64,000 nucleotides of DNA. Origin: Verrucomicrobiia bacterium. Its GTDB lineage: Bacteria > Verrucomicrobiota > Verrucomicrobiia > Opitutales > Cerasicoccaceae. The translations under genes were made by a program, and so were the position numbers. Under the pieces are notes generated by a model. It was not told the DNA's origin. It did no database searches and worked only from the letters and a program-made list of their open reading frames with translations. The stretch covers positions 161,710 through 225,709 of the forward strand of contig JAUIAM010000005.1 in the NCBI GenBank assembly GCA_030425485.1, read 5' to 3'. Of the stretch, positions 36,917-45,860 are shown piece by piece (the first letter of the stretch is position 1; each line of letters starts with the position of its first letter).

Positions 36917-39169
36917 ATGGCTAGTGACATGCAACTCTCCTCCAGCCTTCGGCGCACGCTGCTGCTCAAGGTTATCACCAAAGCCCAGCCCAAGCCCGAG
37001 GACGTGGACTCGGTCATCGAGCTGACTTCGACCAAGATCGTTGACCTGCTCCAGGCCCAGTCGATGACCTTCTACCTCATCCAGGGGAGCAACATCTGCT
37101 TTAAGTACGTCTACTACTCCCCCAGCCTCATGGGGCCCAATCAGGAGCGCGAGCAGGAGTTTGCCAAGAAGCGCCAAGACCTGCTCAAACTCCAGCTCCC
37201 CGTCGGCACTGGCATCGTGGGCAAGGTCATCGAGCAGGAGCAGCCGACCTTTTTCTCCCTCTCGCGCGAGAATACCCGCCCCATGTTCAACATGTTTAAG
37301 GACACGGGGTTTGAGGTCACGAGCATGCTCACCGTCCCCCTCATCGGCAGCAAGTGCATCGGCGCCATTCAGGTGCTGAACAAAGAGCCCGACGCCCCGA
37401 CCAAGGAATTTCGACGCGAAGACCTCAAGGTGCTCGAAGAGGTGGCCGAGTATGCCGCTCCCCTCATCCAACGCCTGACCGACCCCAAATACGAGATGCG
37501 GGACGACGTCACGGCCAAGTATATTTCCAAGTTTACCGGGGCGCCCCTCATCACCAGCCTGGACGAAATCAACTTCGACGAAAAGATCCTCGAAGTCGTG
37601 GGCGAGAGCATCATCAAGCGTACCGGAGTCGTGCCCTACAAGCAGCTCACGCCCACCAGCGTGGCCGCACTCATGGTCAACCCCTACGACTACCAGAATC
37701 GCGAGGAGTTTGCCCGGCAGTCGGAGATGAGCGTTGAGGACGTGGCCGTAGCCCCCGAATCACTCATCAAGGAAATCCTGCACAAGTATTTCAAATCCCA
37801 GCCCGAGGGCGAAACCGTACTGGAAGAAGGTTCGGACCTGGCCGGGCTGGTCGACGTCATCGGGGCCGAGTACGAAGTCGACCCCACCAAGGGCCAGCAA
37901 TCCCTCGAAGACGAGGAATCCGCCCCCATCATCACGCTGGCCAACCGTATCGTGGAGGACGCCTACATCGCGGGCGCATCGGACATCCACGTCGAGCCGC
38001 AGGAGCACGATCTCATCGTGCGCTACCGCGTGGATGGCGTTTGCGCCGAAAAGCTACGCCTGCCCAAGACCGTCGCGGGCGCGCTCGTTGCTCGCTACAA
38101 GGTGATGAGCGAGCTGGACATCGCCGAAAAACGCCTGCCCCAGGACGGGCGCATCGTCTTTAAAAAGTTTACCAAGCGCAACATCGACATCGACTTGCGC
38201 GTGGCCACCGCCCCGATGAATTTCGGCGAAAAGGTCGTCATGCGTATCCTCGACAAGACCAAGTCCGCCCTGCCCATCACCGCGCTGGGCTTCTCCGAGG
38301 AAAACCTTTCCAAGTACCGCGAGTGCATCCGCCAGCCCTACGGCATGATCCTGCACTGCGGCCCCACCGGCTCCGGCAAGTCCATGACGCTCTTCTCCGC
38401 CCTGCGCGAAGTCGCCACACCGGACATCAACATCCAAACCGCCGAAGACCCCATCGAGTACACCATCCCGGGCATCAACCAGATGCAGATGCACAAGATG
38501 ATCGGGCTGGACTTCGCCCGCGCCCTGCGCTCCTACCTGCGCATGGACCCGGACGTCATCCTCGTGGGGGAAATCCGTGACCAGGAAACGGCGGAAATCT
38601 CCGTCGAAGCCGCCCTCACCGGACACCTCCTGCTCTCCACCCTCCACACCAATGACGCGCCCTCGACCATCGCCCGTTTCACCGACATGGGCATCGAGCC
38701 CTTTATGATTTCCGCCTCCCTGCTGGTGGTTTGCGCCCAGCGCCTCATGCGACGAGTCTGCAAAAACTGCCGCATCGAGTACATGCCCGAAGGGCGCGAG
38801 TTAGATATTATGTTAAAAGCACTCCCCGGCTGGGAGCCCCATCCGATCTTTAAAGCCAGTGATGGCGGCTGTGCCCAGTGCGGCGGCCTCGGCATGAAAG
38901 GCCGCATCGGCATCCACGAGCTCATGACTAACAGCGAGGACCTCACCCGCGCCATCAATGAGGAAGCCGAAACGGCCACCATCAAGCGCATCGCCATGCA
39001 GACAGGCATGAAGACGCTGCACCAGGACTCGATGCTCAAAGTCACCCAGCACTCCAGCACAGTGATTGAATCGGTCTCCACCGTGCCGCCGGACATGATA
39101 CAAATCGAAAAACCAAGCGACGCTACCGAGGCAGCGGAGCCTGCTCAGGCTACCGAAGAAAATGCCTAA
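36917..39169 (+). CDS. GspE/PilB-type secretion ATPase with N-terminal GAF domain
   Basis: This 750-residue cytoplasmic ATPase should power a type II secretion or type IV pilus-like machine. The N-terminal part (about 1-190) is a GAF domain ([18 protein letters not shown], then [20 protein letters not shown]), unusual for the family. The core has [11 protein letters not shown], Walker A GPTGSGKS (about 482-489), the Asp box and Walker [13 protein letters not shown] (about 543-554), and [12 protein letters not shown]. Two CxxC pairs (VCKNCR at about 614, GGCAQCGG at about 652) form the zinc module. It precedes a glycosyltransferase by 12 bases. It probably serves the pseudopilins encoded in this window. 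Confidence 0.9.
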   Translation: MASDMQLSSSLRRTLLLKVITKAQPKPEDVDSVIELTSTKIVDLLQAQSMTFYLIQGSNICFKYVYYSPSLMGPNQEREQEFAKKRQDLLKLQLPVGTGIVGKVIEQEQPTFFSLSRENTRPMFNMFKDTGFEVTSMLTVPLIGSKCIGAIQVLNKEPDAPTKEFRREDLKVLEEVAEYAAPLIQRLTDPKYEMRDDVTAKYISKFTGAPLITSLDEINFDEKILEVVGESIIKRTGVVPYKQLTPTSVAALMVNPYDYQNREEFARQSEMSVEDVAVAPESLIKEILHKYFKSQPEGETVLEEGSDLAGLVDVIGAEYEVDPTKGQQSLEDEESAPIITLANRIVEDAYIAGASDIHVEPQEHDLIVRYRVDGVCAEKLRLPKTVAGALVARYKVMSELDIAEKRLPQDGRIVFKKFTKRNIDIDLRVATAPMNFGEKVVMRILDKTKSALPITALGFSEENLSKYRECIRQPYGMILHCGPTGSGKSMTLFSALREVATPDINIQTAEDPIEYTIPGINQMQMHKMIGLDFARALRSYLRMDPDVILVGEIRDQETAEISVEAALTGHLLLSTLHTNDAPSTIARFTDMGIEPFMISASLLVVCAQRLMRRVCKNCRIEYMPEGRELDIMLKALPGWEPHPIFKASDGGCAQCGGLGMKGRIGIHELMTNSEDLTRAINEEAETATIKRIAMQTGMKTLHQDSMLKVTQHSSTVIESVSTVPPDMIQIEKPSDATEAAEPAQATEENA

Positions 39170-39181
39170 GCCGTTCCCACC

Positions 39182-40330
39182 ATGTCCCTCAAACGCGCCG
39201 TCCTTGAAGGCCTGACCTGCGCCTACGCGCGGCTCCGCGGACAGTGGCCGAGTGAGCCGGACACCGCCCGCATCTTTGTCCTGCGTAACAACGATCTGGG
39301 CGACGTCATGCTCGTGACCCCGCTCCTGCACACCCTGCGCCAAGCCTTCCCCCAGAGCTACATCGCGGTCGGCGTCGGCTCGTGGGCAACGTCTCTGTTG
39401 ACCAACAACCCGGACGTGGACGAGATCATCGCCCTCGACGCCCCCTGGCACAACAAAGCCATCTGCGACGTCCCCTGGAGCTCGCCCGCGGGCTTGAAGC
39501 GCGCAATTAACTTTATCCGCTGCTCCCCGCAGGTCGAGGCCCTGCGCACGGGCAAGTTCACGGTCGGCATCGACGTACTGGGCAGCCCCTATGGCAGCAT
39601 GCTCATGGTGGCCGCGGGCATTCCGTTCCGGCTCGGCGTCAAGGGTTATGCCGGGGGGCACAGCGCCTGCCAGCTCGCGCAGCCCTTTGACCCCGACGCG
39701 CAGGTCGGTCGCTTCGCGCTGGGCTTTGCCGAAAAACTCGGCGCAACCCTCCCCGATGGCCCCACGCGCCCGCGCCTGTATCTCTCCAGCGAAGAAAAAG
39801 CCCGCGCCACACAGCGCTGGGCCAAGGCTGAAGAGGCCGCAAAGGCAGGTCGGAACGACACGCAACCGGGTAAGCCCCTGCGCATCCTCGTTGCCCCCGG
39901 CGCGGGCTTGGTGGAAAAACGCTGGCCCACAGAGCATTTCGCAGCGCTGTGTAAACTGATTTCAGATAAAACGAAGGCTAGTATTATCGTGGTCGGTAGC
40001 GAAGCGGACAAGCCGATGGGCGAACAAATCGCTACTGCCGTCCCCAGTGCACACAACCTCTGCGGTGCGGTTTCCCTGCGCGATTCCTTTGCCCTGACGG
40101 AGCAAGCCGACCTCGCCTTGACCAACTCAAGCCTCATGATGCACGTGGCGGGCGCATTCTCTACCCACAACGCCGTCCTGCTCGGCCCGGCCTACGACTC
40201 AGCCAAGGCCCACGCCAAACAATGGGGCTACCCGGAAAGCTGTATCGTCCTCGGCCCGGAACAGGAGCACCCGACCATCACCACACCGGAGGAAGCACTG
40301 GACGCGATTGAGTCCGCGGGCTGGCTGTAG
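39182..40330 (+). CDS. Glycosyltransferase family 9 (heptosyltransferase-like)
   Basis: This 382-residue GT-B enzyme resembles ADP-heptose:LPS heptosyltransferases. RIFVLRNNDLGDVMLVTPLL near residue 30 is the family's N-terminal motif (RNNDLGD). The donor-binding end has LVAPGAGLVEKRWPTEHFAAL, and TNSSLMMHVAGAF matches the conserved DSGxxH-type motif with Asn-Ser-Ser in place of Asp-Ser-Gly. It should add a sugar to a surface glycolipid. It follows the GspE-like ATPase by 12 bases. Confidence 0.86.
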   Translation: MSLKRAVLEGLTCAYARLRGQWPSEPDTARIFVLRNNDLGDVMLVTPLLHTLRQAFPQSYIAVGVGSWATSLLTNNPDVDEIIALDAPWHNKAICDVPWSSPAGLKRAINFIRCSPQVEALRTGKFTVGIDVLGSPYGSMLMVAAGIPFRLGVKGYAGGHSACQLAQPFDPDAQVGRFALGFAEKLGATLPDGPTRPRLYLSSEEKARATQRWAKAEEAAKAGRNDTQPGKPLRILVAPGAGLVEKRWPTEHFAALCKLISDKTKASIIVVGSEADKPMGEQIATAVPSAHNLCGAVSLRDSFALTEQADLALTNSSLMMHVAGAFSTHNAVLLGPAYDSAKAHAKQWGYPESCIVLGPEQEHPTITTPEEALDAIESAGWL

Positions 40331-40347
40331 GCGGCTAGCCTTTTTAA

Positions 40348-40365
40348 CCGCAGAGACACAGAGCT
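40348..40365. repeat. Short dispersed intergenic repeat, copy 1
   Basis: The sequence AACCGCAGAGACACAGAG is closely related to the repeat at 52143-52159 (ACCGCAGAGACGCAAAG). Such motifs are common between genes in Verrucomicrobiota and other phyla. It lies between two convergent genes and overlaps the first bases of the minus-strand gene's 3' end. Confidence 0.5.
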
Positions 40366-40789
40366 AGGACTTCTTTAACCAAATATCCTTGTCCTTCGTT
40401 ACACGCAGAAGTCGCCCGATCAGAAAAGTAAAACCGCACAGCGCACTAAATACGTAGATCAGGAAGTTTACCGTCGGCCCCAGGTCTTGGTGTCTGAGGA
40501 TCGCCAAGGCAATCATCACCACAACCAGCGCGAACAACTGAAAGGCGTCCTGCGCCTCGCCACGGCGGTCAATCAGGCGTATGGACAAGCCACCGAATAT
40601 GCCAAAACGAAAACGCACATCGCGTGAGGATTGCTTGACTCGATAGGCACCCCATCGGAGCAATTTTCGGGCGACTAAATCGACATCAAGCTCCACCTCA
40701 TGCTCAACCTGCAAGCGCGCAATCCAAGGAGCCAACTCGAAAGATAGCGCATCAATGTCTTCGTTCTTCAGTTTACCGAATAACTTCAC
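40364..40789 (-). CDS. Hypothetical membrane protein
   Basis: I do not recognise this 141-residue protein. The first 75 residues are polar and helical (DALSFELAPWIARLQVEHEVELD), and two hydrophobic segments follow (FQLFALVVVMIALAIL and NFLIYVFSALCGFTFLIG), ending in a basic tail. It is flanked by rsfS and a convergent glycosyltransferase and has its own upstream gap of 53 bases. It is probably an inner-membrane protein with a cytoplasmic N-terminal domain. Confidence 0.6.
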   Translation of the reverse strand: MKLFGKLKNEDIDALSFELAPWIARLQVEHEVELDVDLVARKLLRWGAYRVKQSSRDVRFRFGIFGGLSIRLIDRRGEAQDAFQLFALVVVMIALAILRHQDLGPTVNFLIYVFSALCGFTFLIGRLLRVTKDKDIWLKKS

Positions 40790-40842
40790 TCGGGTATTAT
40801 ATCAATGAAAAGTCATTAACACACACGAGTCAAATTCCGCGC

Positions 40843-41217
40843 TCACACCTCCAGATCGACAGCGTCTTTCCAGAGGGATTCCAGGCGGTAGAGGTCGCGC
40901 GTTTCCTGGGTAAAGAGGTGGACCATGATGTCGTAGGCGTCCACCACGAGCCAGCCGCTTTCCGGGACGTTGTCCACCCCGTGGATGGAGTCCGATTCTT
41001 CCTTGAGCGCCTTCTCTGCTGCTACGCGGAGCGCGCGCAGGTGCGGGGCAGAGTTACCCGTGGCCAAGACGAGAAAATCCGTTACCGAGGACTGCCCACG
41101 CACGTCGAGCACGCGCAGGTTTTCAGCTTTGCGGTCATCGAGCGCTTCGAGGCATTCCTTGAGGCGGCGGAGATCATTGGGATCGACAGGAGGGAGTTCT
41201 GGTACGGATTCAGTCAC
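40843..41217 (-). CDS. rsfS: Ribosome silencing factor
   Basis: This 124-residue protein binds ribosomal protein L14 and blocks subunit joining in starvation. DVRGQSSVTDFLVLATGNSA and DAYDIMVHLFTQETRDLYRLESLW are the family's core motifs. The start is a GTG at 41217 that overlaps the nadD stop by 8 bases (GTGACTGA), which fixes it and implies coupled translation. The nadD-rsfS order is common in bacteria. Confidence 0.95.
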   Translation of the reverse strand: MTESVPELPPVDPNDLRRLKECLEALDDRKAENLRVLDVRGQSSVTDFLVLATGNSAPHLRALRVAAEKALKEESDSIHGVDNVPESGWLVVDAYDIMVHLFTQETRDLYRLESLWKDAVDLEV

Positions 41218-41812
41218 GATAAAGTCTGTTTTTAGCGATATAGTCTGCCACGACGGGCGGCAAGAAAAAGTGCACGGGCAGTCCGGCATCCATGCGCTGG
41301 CGGACCTCGGTTGAGCTGACCTCAAACGGGTGGGCCCGCACGAGATGGAAACGCTCGGGCGGGAAACCCGCAGGCACGGTCAGCTCGTAACCCGGACGCG
41401 CCAGGACGATGAGCTCCATCAGTTCCAGCAAACGCTCGGGCTCGCGCCACTGGGCCAGCTTCTCCAAGTGGTCGCTGCCGACAATCCAGAAAAGCATGTC
41501 ATCGGGATATTTTTTTCGTAATCGGGCCGCCGTATCCACCGTATAGGCGGTTTGGCCGGACTCGACCTCAAGCGTATCGACGCTCAGTTGCGGGTTCCCC
41601 TCGACAGCCGCGCGCAGCATGCCGACGCGGTGCGCGGGACTGGCCCCGGGGGCGCGATCACGCAGGGGCGCATGTGGCGAAGGGATGAGCGAGACCGTGT
41701 CGAGCTGGCACTGCTCCAAGGCATCCTGCGCAATGAGCAGGTGCCCGGTGTGTACCGGGTCAAAGCTGCCTCCCAAAAATCCGCGCCGAACTTGCGCGCT
41801 GCGCTCAGTCAT
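41210..41812 (-). CDS. nadD: Nicotinate-nucleotide adenylyltransferase
   Basis: This 200-residue enzyme joins nicotinate mononucleotide and ATP in NAD synthesis. GGSFDPVHTGHL (residues 14-25) is the nucleotide-binding motif, and EVSSTEVR near residue 174 matches the ISSTxIR motif. Its ATG overlaps the sigma factor stop by 8 bases (ATGACTGA), and its own stop overlaps rsfS in the same way. Confidence 0.96.
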   Translation of the reverse strand: MTERSAQVRRGFLGGSFDPVHTGHLLIAQDALEQCQLDTVSLIPSPHAPLRDRAPGASPAHRVGMLRAAVEGNPQLSVDTLEVESGQTAYTVDTAARLRKKYPDDMLFWIVGSDHLEKLAQWREPERLLELMELIVLARPGYELTVPAGFPPERFHLVRAHPFEVSSTEVRQRMDAGLPVHFFLPPVVADYIAKNRLYRD

Positions 41813-42926
41813 AAATCTCTTCGTAGACCGGCTTGAGGGCAGACTCAAGCTTCTGCAGCGCACGTTTTTCACGCATGCTAACCTGCTGGTGGGAGATACC
41901 GACTTCCTCGGCAATGCTGGCCAAGGTACGCGGGTCGGTGCCTGGCTCGAGGCCAAAACGCAGGGCGAGCACCTCGCGCTGCTTATCGGTCAGACCGCTG
42001 AGTACGCCAATAAGCGCGCTGTGGAGGTCTTTTTCGGAAAGGGATTCGGAGGGGGCCACGGCGCCCTCGTCACTGAGCAGGCGGGGCGCATTGCCGTCGG
42101 AGTCGTCCGCCATGTCGTCAATCGAAAGTCTCGGCTTGAGCAAGCCCTCGTACTTGGACGGCTCGCGCTCCTTGTTGTCCTTGGCCGGCTCACCTGCCTC
42201 CTTGCTCGATTCCGTAAGGATTTTCGAAGCGAGATTGATCGGCACGTGGACGGGGAAATGTTCCTCCATCAGGTAGTTACGAATGTGCCGCGTAATCCAC
42301 GTGCGAGCGTAGCTACCGAAAGATGCCTTGTTGTCCTCGACCTTGTCGATGGCATGGAGCAGCCCCATGCTGGCCTCCTGGAAGGCGTCTGCGCGCAGAT
42401 TCGGGTCAAATACCTGGCGGTTGACAAGCTTGTGCGTCAGGGACTGGTAGCGGCGAAAAAGTACCGTCTGTGCGCGCTTGTAACGGCGATGCTGGGTGGT
42501 TAGCGCGTATTTCACCTTGGTCCGGAACTCGTTGAACTGCACTGAGCTGAGGGACAAATCCACCTTACGGCGATTCCACAGCTCCAGCCCAAATTTATCC
42601 CCGAAGCTGAGGGCGTCCTTGGACGGGAACTGCCCACTGAAGTGCTCCAGGAGCCAACAAACTAACTCGTGTTTGTTTTCCAGCAAAAGTGAATCGATGA
42701 CCGCACGGAGGTTTATACCGCGGCGCGGTTGCGGCAGGTTGAGCTCTACCAGGGCCTCAGCGTATAATGGCTCCCAGTGCTCAAGGTGCAGAATCCAGTC
42801 CATATGGCGGCGATACACAGCAATGATCGACCGGCAGCTTCTTTCGCTAAGCGGCCTGTCATTACCTGAAACCATGCCTATAGAGGACTTTTCAGGCGCT
42901 GTATTGCTGTTGATGCTACGCGCCAT
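41805..42926 (-). CDS. Sigma-70 family RNA polymerase sigma factor with unusual N-terminal region
   Basis: This 373-residue sigma factor has region 2 at about 155-240 (RRYQSLTHKLVNRQVFDP, then SYARTWITRHIRNYL as the -10 recognition helix) and region 4 at about 305-367 (LSGLTDKQREVLALRFGLE, then LASIAEEVGISHQQVSMREKRA as the -35 helix-turn-helix). Residues 1-150 do not resemble region 1.1 or 1.2 of known groups. A short acidic linker (245-300) replaces a normal region 3. It is an alternative, not primary, sigma factor. It heads the nadD-rsfS operon, an unusual setting for one. Confidence 0.85.
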   Translation of the reverse strand: MARSINSNTAPEKSSIGMVSGNDRPLSERSCRSIIAVYRRHMDWILHLEHWEPLYAEALVELNLPQPRRGINLRAVIDSLLLENKHELVCWLLEHFSGQFPSKDALSFGDKFGLELWNRRKVDLSLSSVQFNEFRTKVKYALTTQHRRYKRAQTVLFRRYQSLTHKLVNRQVFDPNLRADAFQEASMGLLHAIDKVEDNKASFGSYARTWITRHIRNYLMEEHFPVHVPINLASKILTESSKEAGEPAKDNKEREPSKYEGLLKPRLSIDDMADDSDGNAPRLLSDEGAVAPSESLSEKDLHSALIGVLSGLTDKQREVLALRFGLEPGTDPRTLASIAEEVGISHQQVSMREKRALQKLESALKPVYEEIYD

Positions 42927-43032
42927 AAGGGAGTAAGTGATATGGAGCTCTTGGTAGAAAAGCTAAACTAAATAATCCAGAAGAAAATACTCTATTGCAA
43001 ATTAAATATCACCTTTAACACCCTAATTCATC

Positions 43033-43060
43033 AGAGTAAACCCTTGTATAGCGCTGTCAA
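43033..43060 (-). promoter_or_regulatory. Possible sigma-70 promoter for the sigma factor operon
   Basis: On the minus strand TTGACA (43060-43055) and TACTCT (43038-43033) are 16 bases apart, a plausible -35/-10 pair. The transcript would carry a leader of about 100 bases before the ATG at 42926. The -10 match is only moderate. Confidence 0.35.
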
Positions 43061-43143
43061 CGCTAGATGCAATGGGTGGTAAATCTGCCAGCCGGAGGCA
43101 CTGCGGTGTTGCCGTCGGCCCGAAATACGGCTTCATCCAGAGC

Positions 43144-43812
43144 ATGCCACACCCTGCCGACCGCAAGCCGCTATCTGAAAACCTCTTGAGCCTCGTCGCC
43201 GGACAAAGCGAAAAGGTCCGGCTCGGCGAGATCGTTGAAGCAATCAACGACAAGCAATTCGGCATGCTGCTTGTGGTGCTCTCCATCCCGAGCGCCCTGC
43301 CCGTCCCGGCAGCTGGCTACAGCACACCCTTTGGCATCGCCATCCTCATCTTGGGCCTGCAGATGCTGGCCGGACGCCGCACCCCGTGGTTTCCGCAAAG
43401 AATGCGCGACAAACAGCTCACCCGTAGCAGGCTCGAGGGCATGTTTCGCAAAGCGAGCGTTCTTTTTAGCCGTATCGAATCGCTGGTTCGCCCGCGCATG
43501 CACTGGATAAATGGCCGCACCGGCTACCGCATCATATCGCTTCTGGTCGTCTTCATGAGCCTGCTCATGTGCCTCCCCATCCCCACGACAAACACTTTTC
43601 CGGCCATGGTGATTTTTCTCATCGGCGTGGGCCTGTGCGAGGACGACGGGCTTTTCGCGCTCGGTGCCTGCGCCCTGGGCGTCGTCGCCGCCCTCGTCTA
43701 TCTCGTGGTCATCTATTTCGCCATCGTGCTTTTTATGGAGCACGGCTGGGACGGCCTGCAGCAGCTCAAGGAGTACATCAAAGAGCAACTCGGCATGGCC
43801 GTCATTTTCTAG
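43144..43812 (+). CDS. ExoD-like exopolysaccharide synthesis membrane protein
   Basis: This 222-residue membrane protein matches the ExoD family. LVAGQSEKVRLGEIVEAINDKQFGMLLVVLSIP is the conserved opening, shown here by its key words EKVRLGEIVEA and LLVVLSIPSALPVP. Three to five hydrophobic segments follow. ExoD is needed for normal exopolysaccharide or stress tolerance in rhizobia; the mechanism is not known. The start at ATG 43144 gives the family N-terminus (MPHPADRKPLSENL). It is divergent from the sigma factor and precedes a tRNA gene. Confidence 0.83.
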   Translation: MPHPADRKPLSENLLSLVAGQSEKVRLGEIVEAINDKQFGMLLVVLSIPSALPVPAAGYSTPFGIAILILGLQMLAGRRTPWFPQRMRDKQLTRSRLEGMFRKASVLFSRIESLVRPRMHWINGRTGYRIISLLVVFMSLLMCLPIPTTNTFPAMVIFLIGVGLCEDDGLFALGACALGVVAALVYLVVIYFAIVLFMEHGWDGLQQLKEYIKEQLGMAVIF

Positions 43813-43954
43813 GCAAGCCCCGCAATACACTTCCCAGCAGGATGTATGGCTCACTCGGTCATCCCTCTTAGCCTCTGCTTTTTGCCATCAGTTGCCTGGG
43901 ATTTAGGATTGCCTTGCCCGCTGGGCGAACTAGTTTTCCCTCCTTTCGCACAAT

Positions 43955-44039
<85 letters not shown>

Positions 44040-44136
44040 TTTGATGATGAGCAATTTAGAGAAAACAAAAATGCGCAATCGAATACGCCTTGACTACCAA
44101 ATTGACAACCTGTGCGAGCAGTGACACACGTCGGGA

Positions 44137-45189
44137 ATGAGCGAGTGGGAGAAGGTTAATGCTGAGAACATCGTCAGGCATAAAGGCGGCACCTACTACC
44201 TGAGAGCTAAGATTGGCGGCAGGTCTGTCCGTAAAAGCTTACAAACCAAATCGCTCAGAACCGCAAAAACTAAGCGAGATACCCTTATGGCAGAAATCCG
44301 GCTGAAGTCCGGCGTCATCAAGGTGGGAGAAAGCTGGACACTCCAGGAGGCCGTTGAAATGACCAGACGGCACTATGCGGCGATTCCATCCTACCAGCTC
44401 AAGCCTAAAACCATGACGTACCGCAATGACATCCTCAGTGTCTTGCTGAAAACGCTCCCGGATCGAGCATTAAGCACTTGGACTGAAGGCGACATGCAAC
44501 GTTGGTGGGCATCACATGGGATATGTCGATACTCTTCAAATCGAAGAAATAATTTCCTTGGAACACTCCGAAAAATGATAGCCCTGGCAATCAGGGCAGG
44601 TGTATTACTTAGCGATCCATCATCGGACCTAAAACGCGTTCCGGTGCGAGGAAAGAAGCTCACGCTCCCCCCAAAGAACATACTGCTAAGGATCATTGAA
44701 TCCATTCGCGGCCAAAACCAACCCTACTCACTAGAGTCAGCTTGTTTCGTTGAGTTTCTAGCTTATTCCGGGTGCCGCGTATCTGAGGCCCGCGGAATCA
44801 AGTGGTCAGACATATCAGAAAACTCCATATCGGTAGTAGGAGACAGCGATGGAACAAAGAATTACGAAATAAGGAGTGTGCCCATTGTGCCAGATATGCG
44901 CGACCTTCTTGACCGTATGAAGCTGTTTTCGGCGAGAGATTATCTCTTCACAATGAAATCTCCCTGGAACGCCCTAAATAATGCCTGTAAGCGCCTGAAG
45001 TTGCCGCACATGCGAGTACATGACCTCCGCCATCTCTTCGCAACTCAGTGCATCGAGGCCGGTGTAGACATACCCACAGTTTCCCGTTGGCTCGGACACA
45101 AGGATGGCGGTGTACTGGCAATGAAAACGTACGGCCATCTCCGGGACGAACACTCACTAAGGGCGGCCCAGATGGTCAGCTTCAAGTAA
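44137..45189 (+). CDS. Tyrosine recombinase/phage-type integrase
   Basis: This 350-residue integrase has an N-terminal arm-binding part, a core-binding SAM-like domain (about 68-165) and a catalytic domain. The catalytic set is Arg214 (GCRVSEARG), His295 and Arg298 (HDLRH), His321 (LGHKDGG) and nucleophile Tyr332 (KTYGHL); a Lys near 241 completes it. Placement directly behind tRNA-Leu, on the same strand, is typical of integrated elements. Base composition is more AT-rich than its neighbours, supporting transfer. It should integrate and excise the element at the tRNA 3' end. Confidence 0.93.
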   Translation: MSEWEKVNAENIVRHKGGTYYLRAKIGGRSVRKSLQTKSLRTAKTKRDTLMAEIRLKSGVIKVGESWTLQEAVEMTRRHYAAIPSYQLKPKTMTYRNDILSVLLKTLPDRALSTWTEGDMQRWWASHGICRYSSNRRNNFLGTLRKMIALAIRAGVLLSDPSSDLKRVPVRGKKLTLPPKNILLRIIESIRGQNQPYSLESACFVEFLAYSGCRVSEARGIKWSDISENSISVVGDSDGTKNYEIRSVPIVPDMRDLLDRMKLFSARDYLFTMKSPWNALNNACKRLKLPHMRVHDLRHLFATQCIEAGVDIPTVSRWLGHKDGGVLAMKTYGHLRDEHSLRAAQMVSFK

Positions 45190-45213
45190 TCAGCCAAGTC
45201 GATATTGCATCGT

Positions 45214-45513
45214 CTAAACAGTAACCAACGGCTTGACCTCCTTGTTGATCTTGCTGCCGATCTCAAGCTTTGTGTTATACAAGTCGGATGCCAACTGGAG
45301 CCGAAGCCAGTATCCCTCACTTAGTCCGAAATAGCGAGCAAGGCGAATGTCATATTCAGCGGTAATGCGACGATTGCCATGCTTCATGGCGCTGAGATGG
45401 GGCTCAGGAATGCCAGTAGCCTTGGCGATCTCGACCTGGCTGACATCGCTTTCATCGAGTACGTCCTTCAGCGTCTCTGCGAAGGAGTTTACGGGTTTTG
45501 GTTTTGTGGTCAT
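45214..45513 (-). CDS. higA: HigA-type antitoxin (XRE family)
   Basis: This 99-residue protein has an XRE helix-turn-helix (about 22-62: VSQVEIAKATGIPEPHLSAMKHG) and the HigA-type C-terminus (GLSEGYWLRLQLASDLYNT). It neutralises HigB and represses the operon. It lies one base downstream of higB, in the toxin-first order typical of higBA. Operators upstream of higB fit this role. Confidence 0.92.
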   Translation of the reverse strand: MTTKPKPVNSFAETLKDVLDESDVSQVEIAKATGIPEPHLSAMKHGNRRITAEYDIRLARYFGLSEGYWLRLQLASDLYNTKLEIGSKINKEVKPLVTV

Positions 45514-45514
45514 G

Positions 45515-45745
45515 TTAATGGTAATCGGTGATTTCTACATCGTAAGCGTGTCCATCTTTCCAGATGAAGCAAACACGCCACTGTTGGTTAATGCGAATGC
45601 TGTGCTGGCCTTCGCGGTCGCCCTTCAATGATTCGAGACGGTTGCTTGGGGGAAGGCGAAGGTCGCTTAAAAGGCTTGCAGAGTCAATTTGATGAAGCTT
45701 CACGACAGAGCGGGAAATCAAGTCGGCAGGAAAGCGCTGTGGCAC
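45515..45745 (-). CDS. higB: HigB-type RelE/ParE toxin (start uncertain)
   Basis: This 76-residue frame (from a GTG at 45745) is a RelE-like mRNA interferase: LPPSNRLESLKGDREGQHSIRINQQWRVCF is the HigB core, shown by its key words NRLESLKGDR and SIRINQQWRVCF. Family HigB proteins begin about 17 residues earlier, with MIQNFKDKRTEKVFNG-like sequence; that sequence is present in frame (IQNFKDKRTEKVFNG) but the codon at the expected start is ATA (45796-45794), followed by ATT, with no ATG, GTG or TTG up to a stop at 45826. Either a rare ATT start is used, the GTG makes a shorter toxin, or the start has been lost. Confidence 0.8.
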   Translation of the reverse strand: MPQRFPADLISRSVVKLHQIDSASLLSDLRLPPSNRLESLKGDREGQHSIRINQQWRVCFIWKDGHAYDVEITDYH

Positions 45746-45803
45746 TTGGCCATTGAATACTTTTTCGGTGCGCTTGTCTTTGAAGTTCTGAATTATGATT
45801 AGA

Positions 45804-45825
45804 AAATTACCGAAATTGGTAATTT
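45804..45825. promoter_or_regulatory. HigA operator, palindrome 1
   Basis: AAATTACC (45804-45811) and GGTAATTT (45818-45825) are perfect 8-base inverted arms with a 6-base spacer, 8 bases upstream of the expected higB start. This is the form of an autoregulatory HigA operator. Confidence 0.7.
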
Positions 45826-45842
45826 AGCCAAGTGATTATTTT

Positions 45843-45858
45843 CCAAATTTGGTAATTT
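45843..45858. promoter_or_regulatory. HigA operator, second site
   Basis: CCAAATTTGG (45843-45852) is a perfect palindrome, and GGTAATTT (45851-45858) repeats a half-site of palindrome 1, offset by 33 bases, about three helical turns. This suggests cooperative binding of two antitoxin dimers. Confidence 0.5.
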
Positions 45859-45860
45859 TT

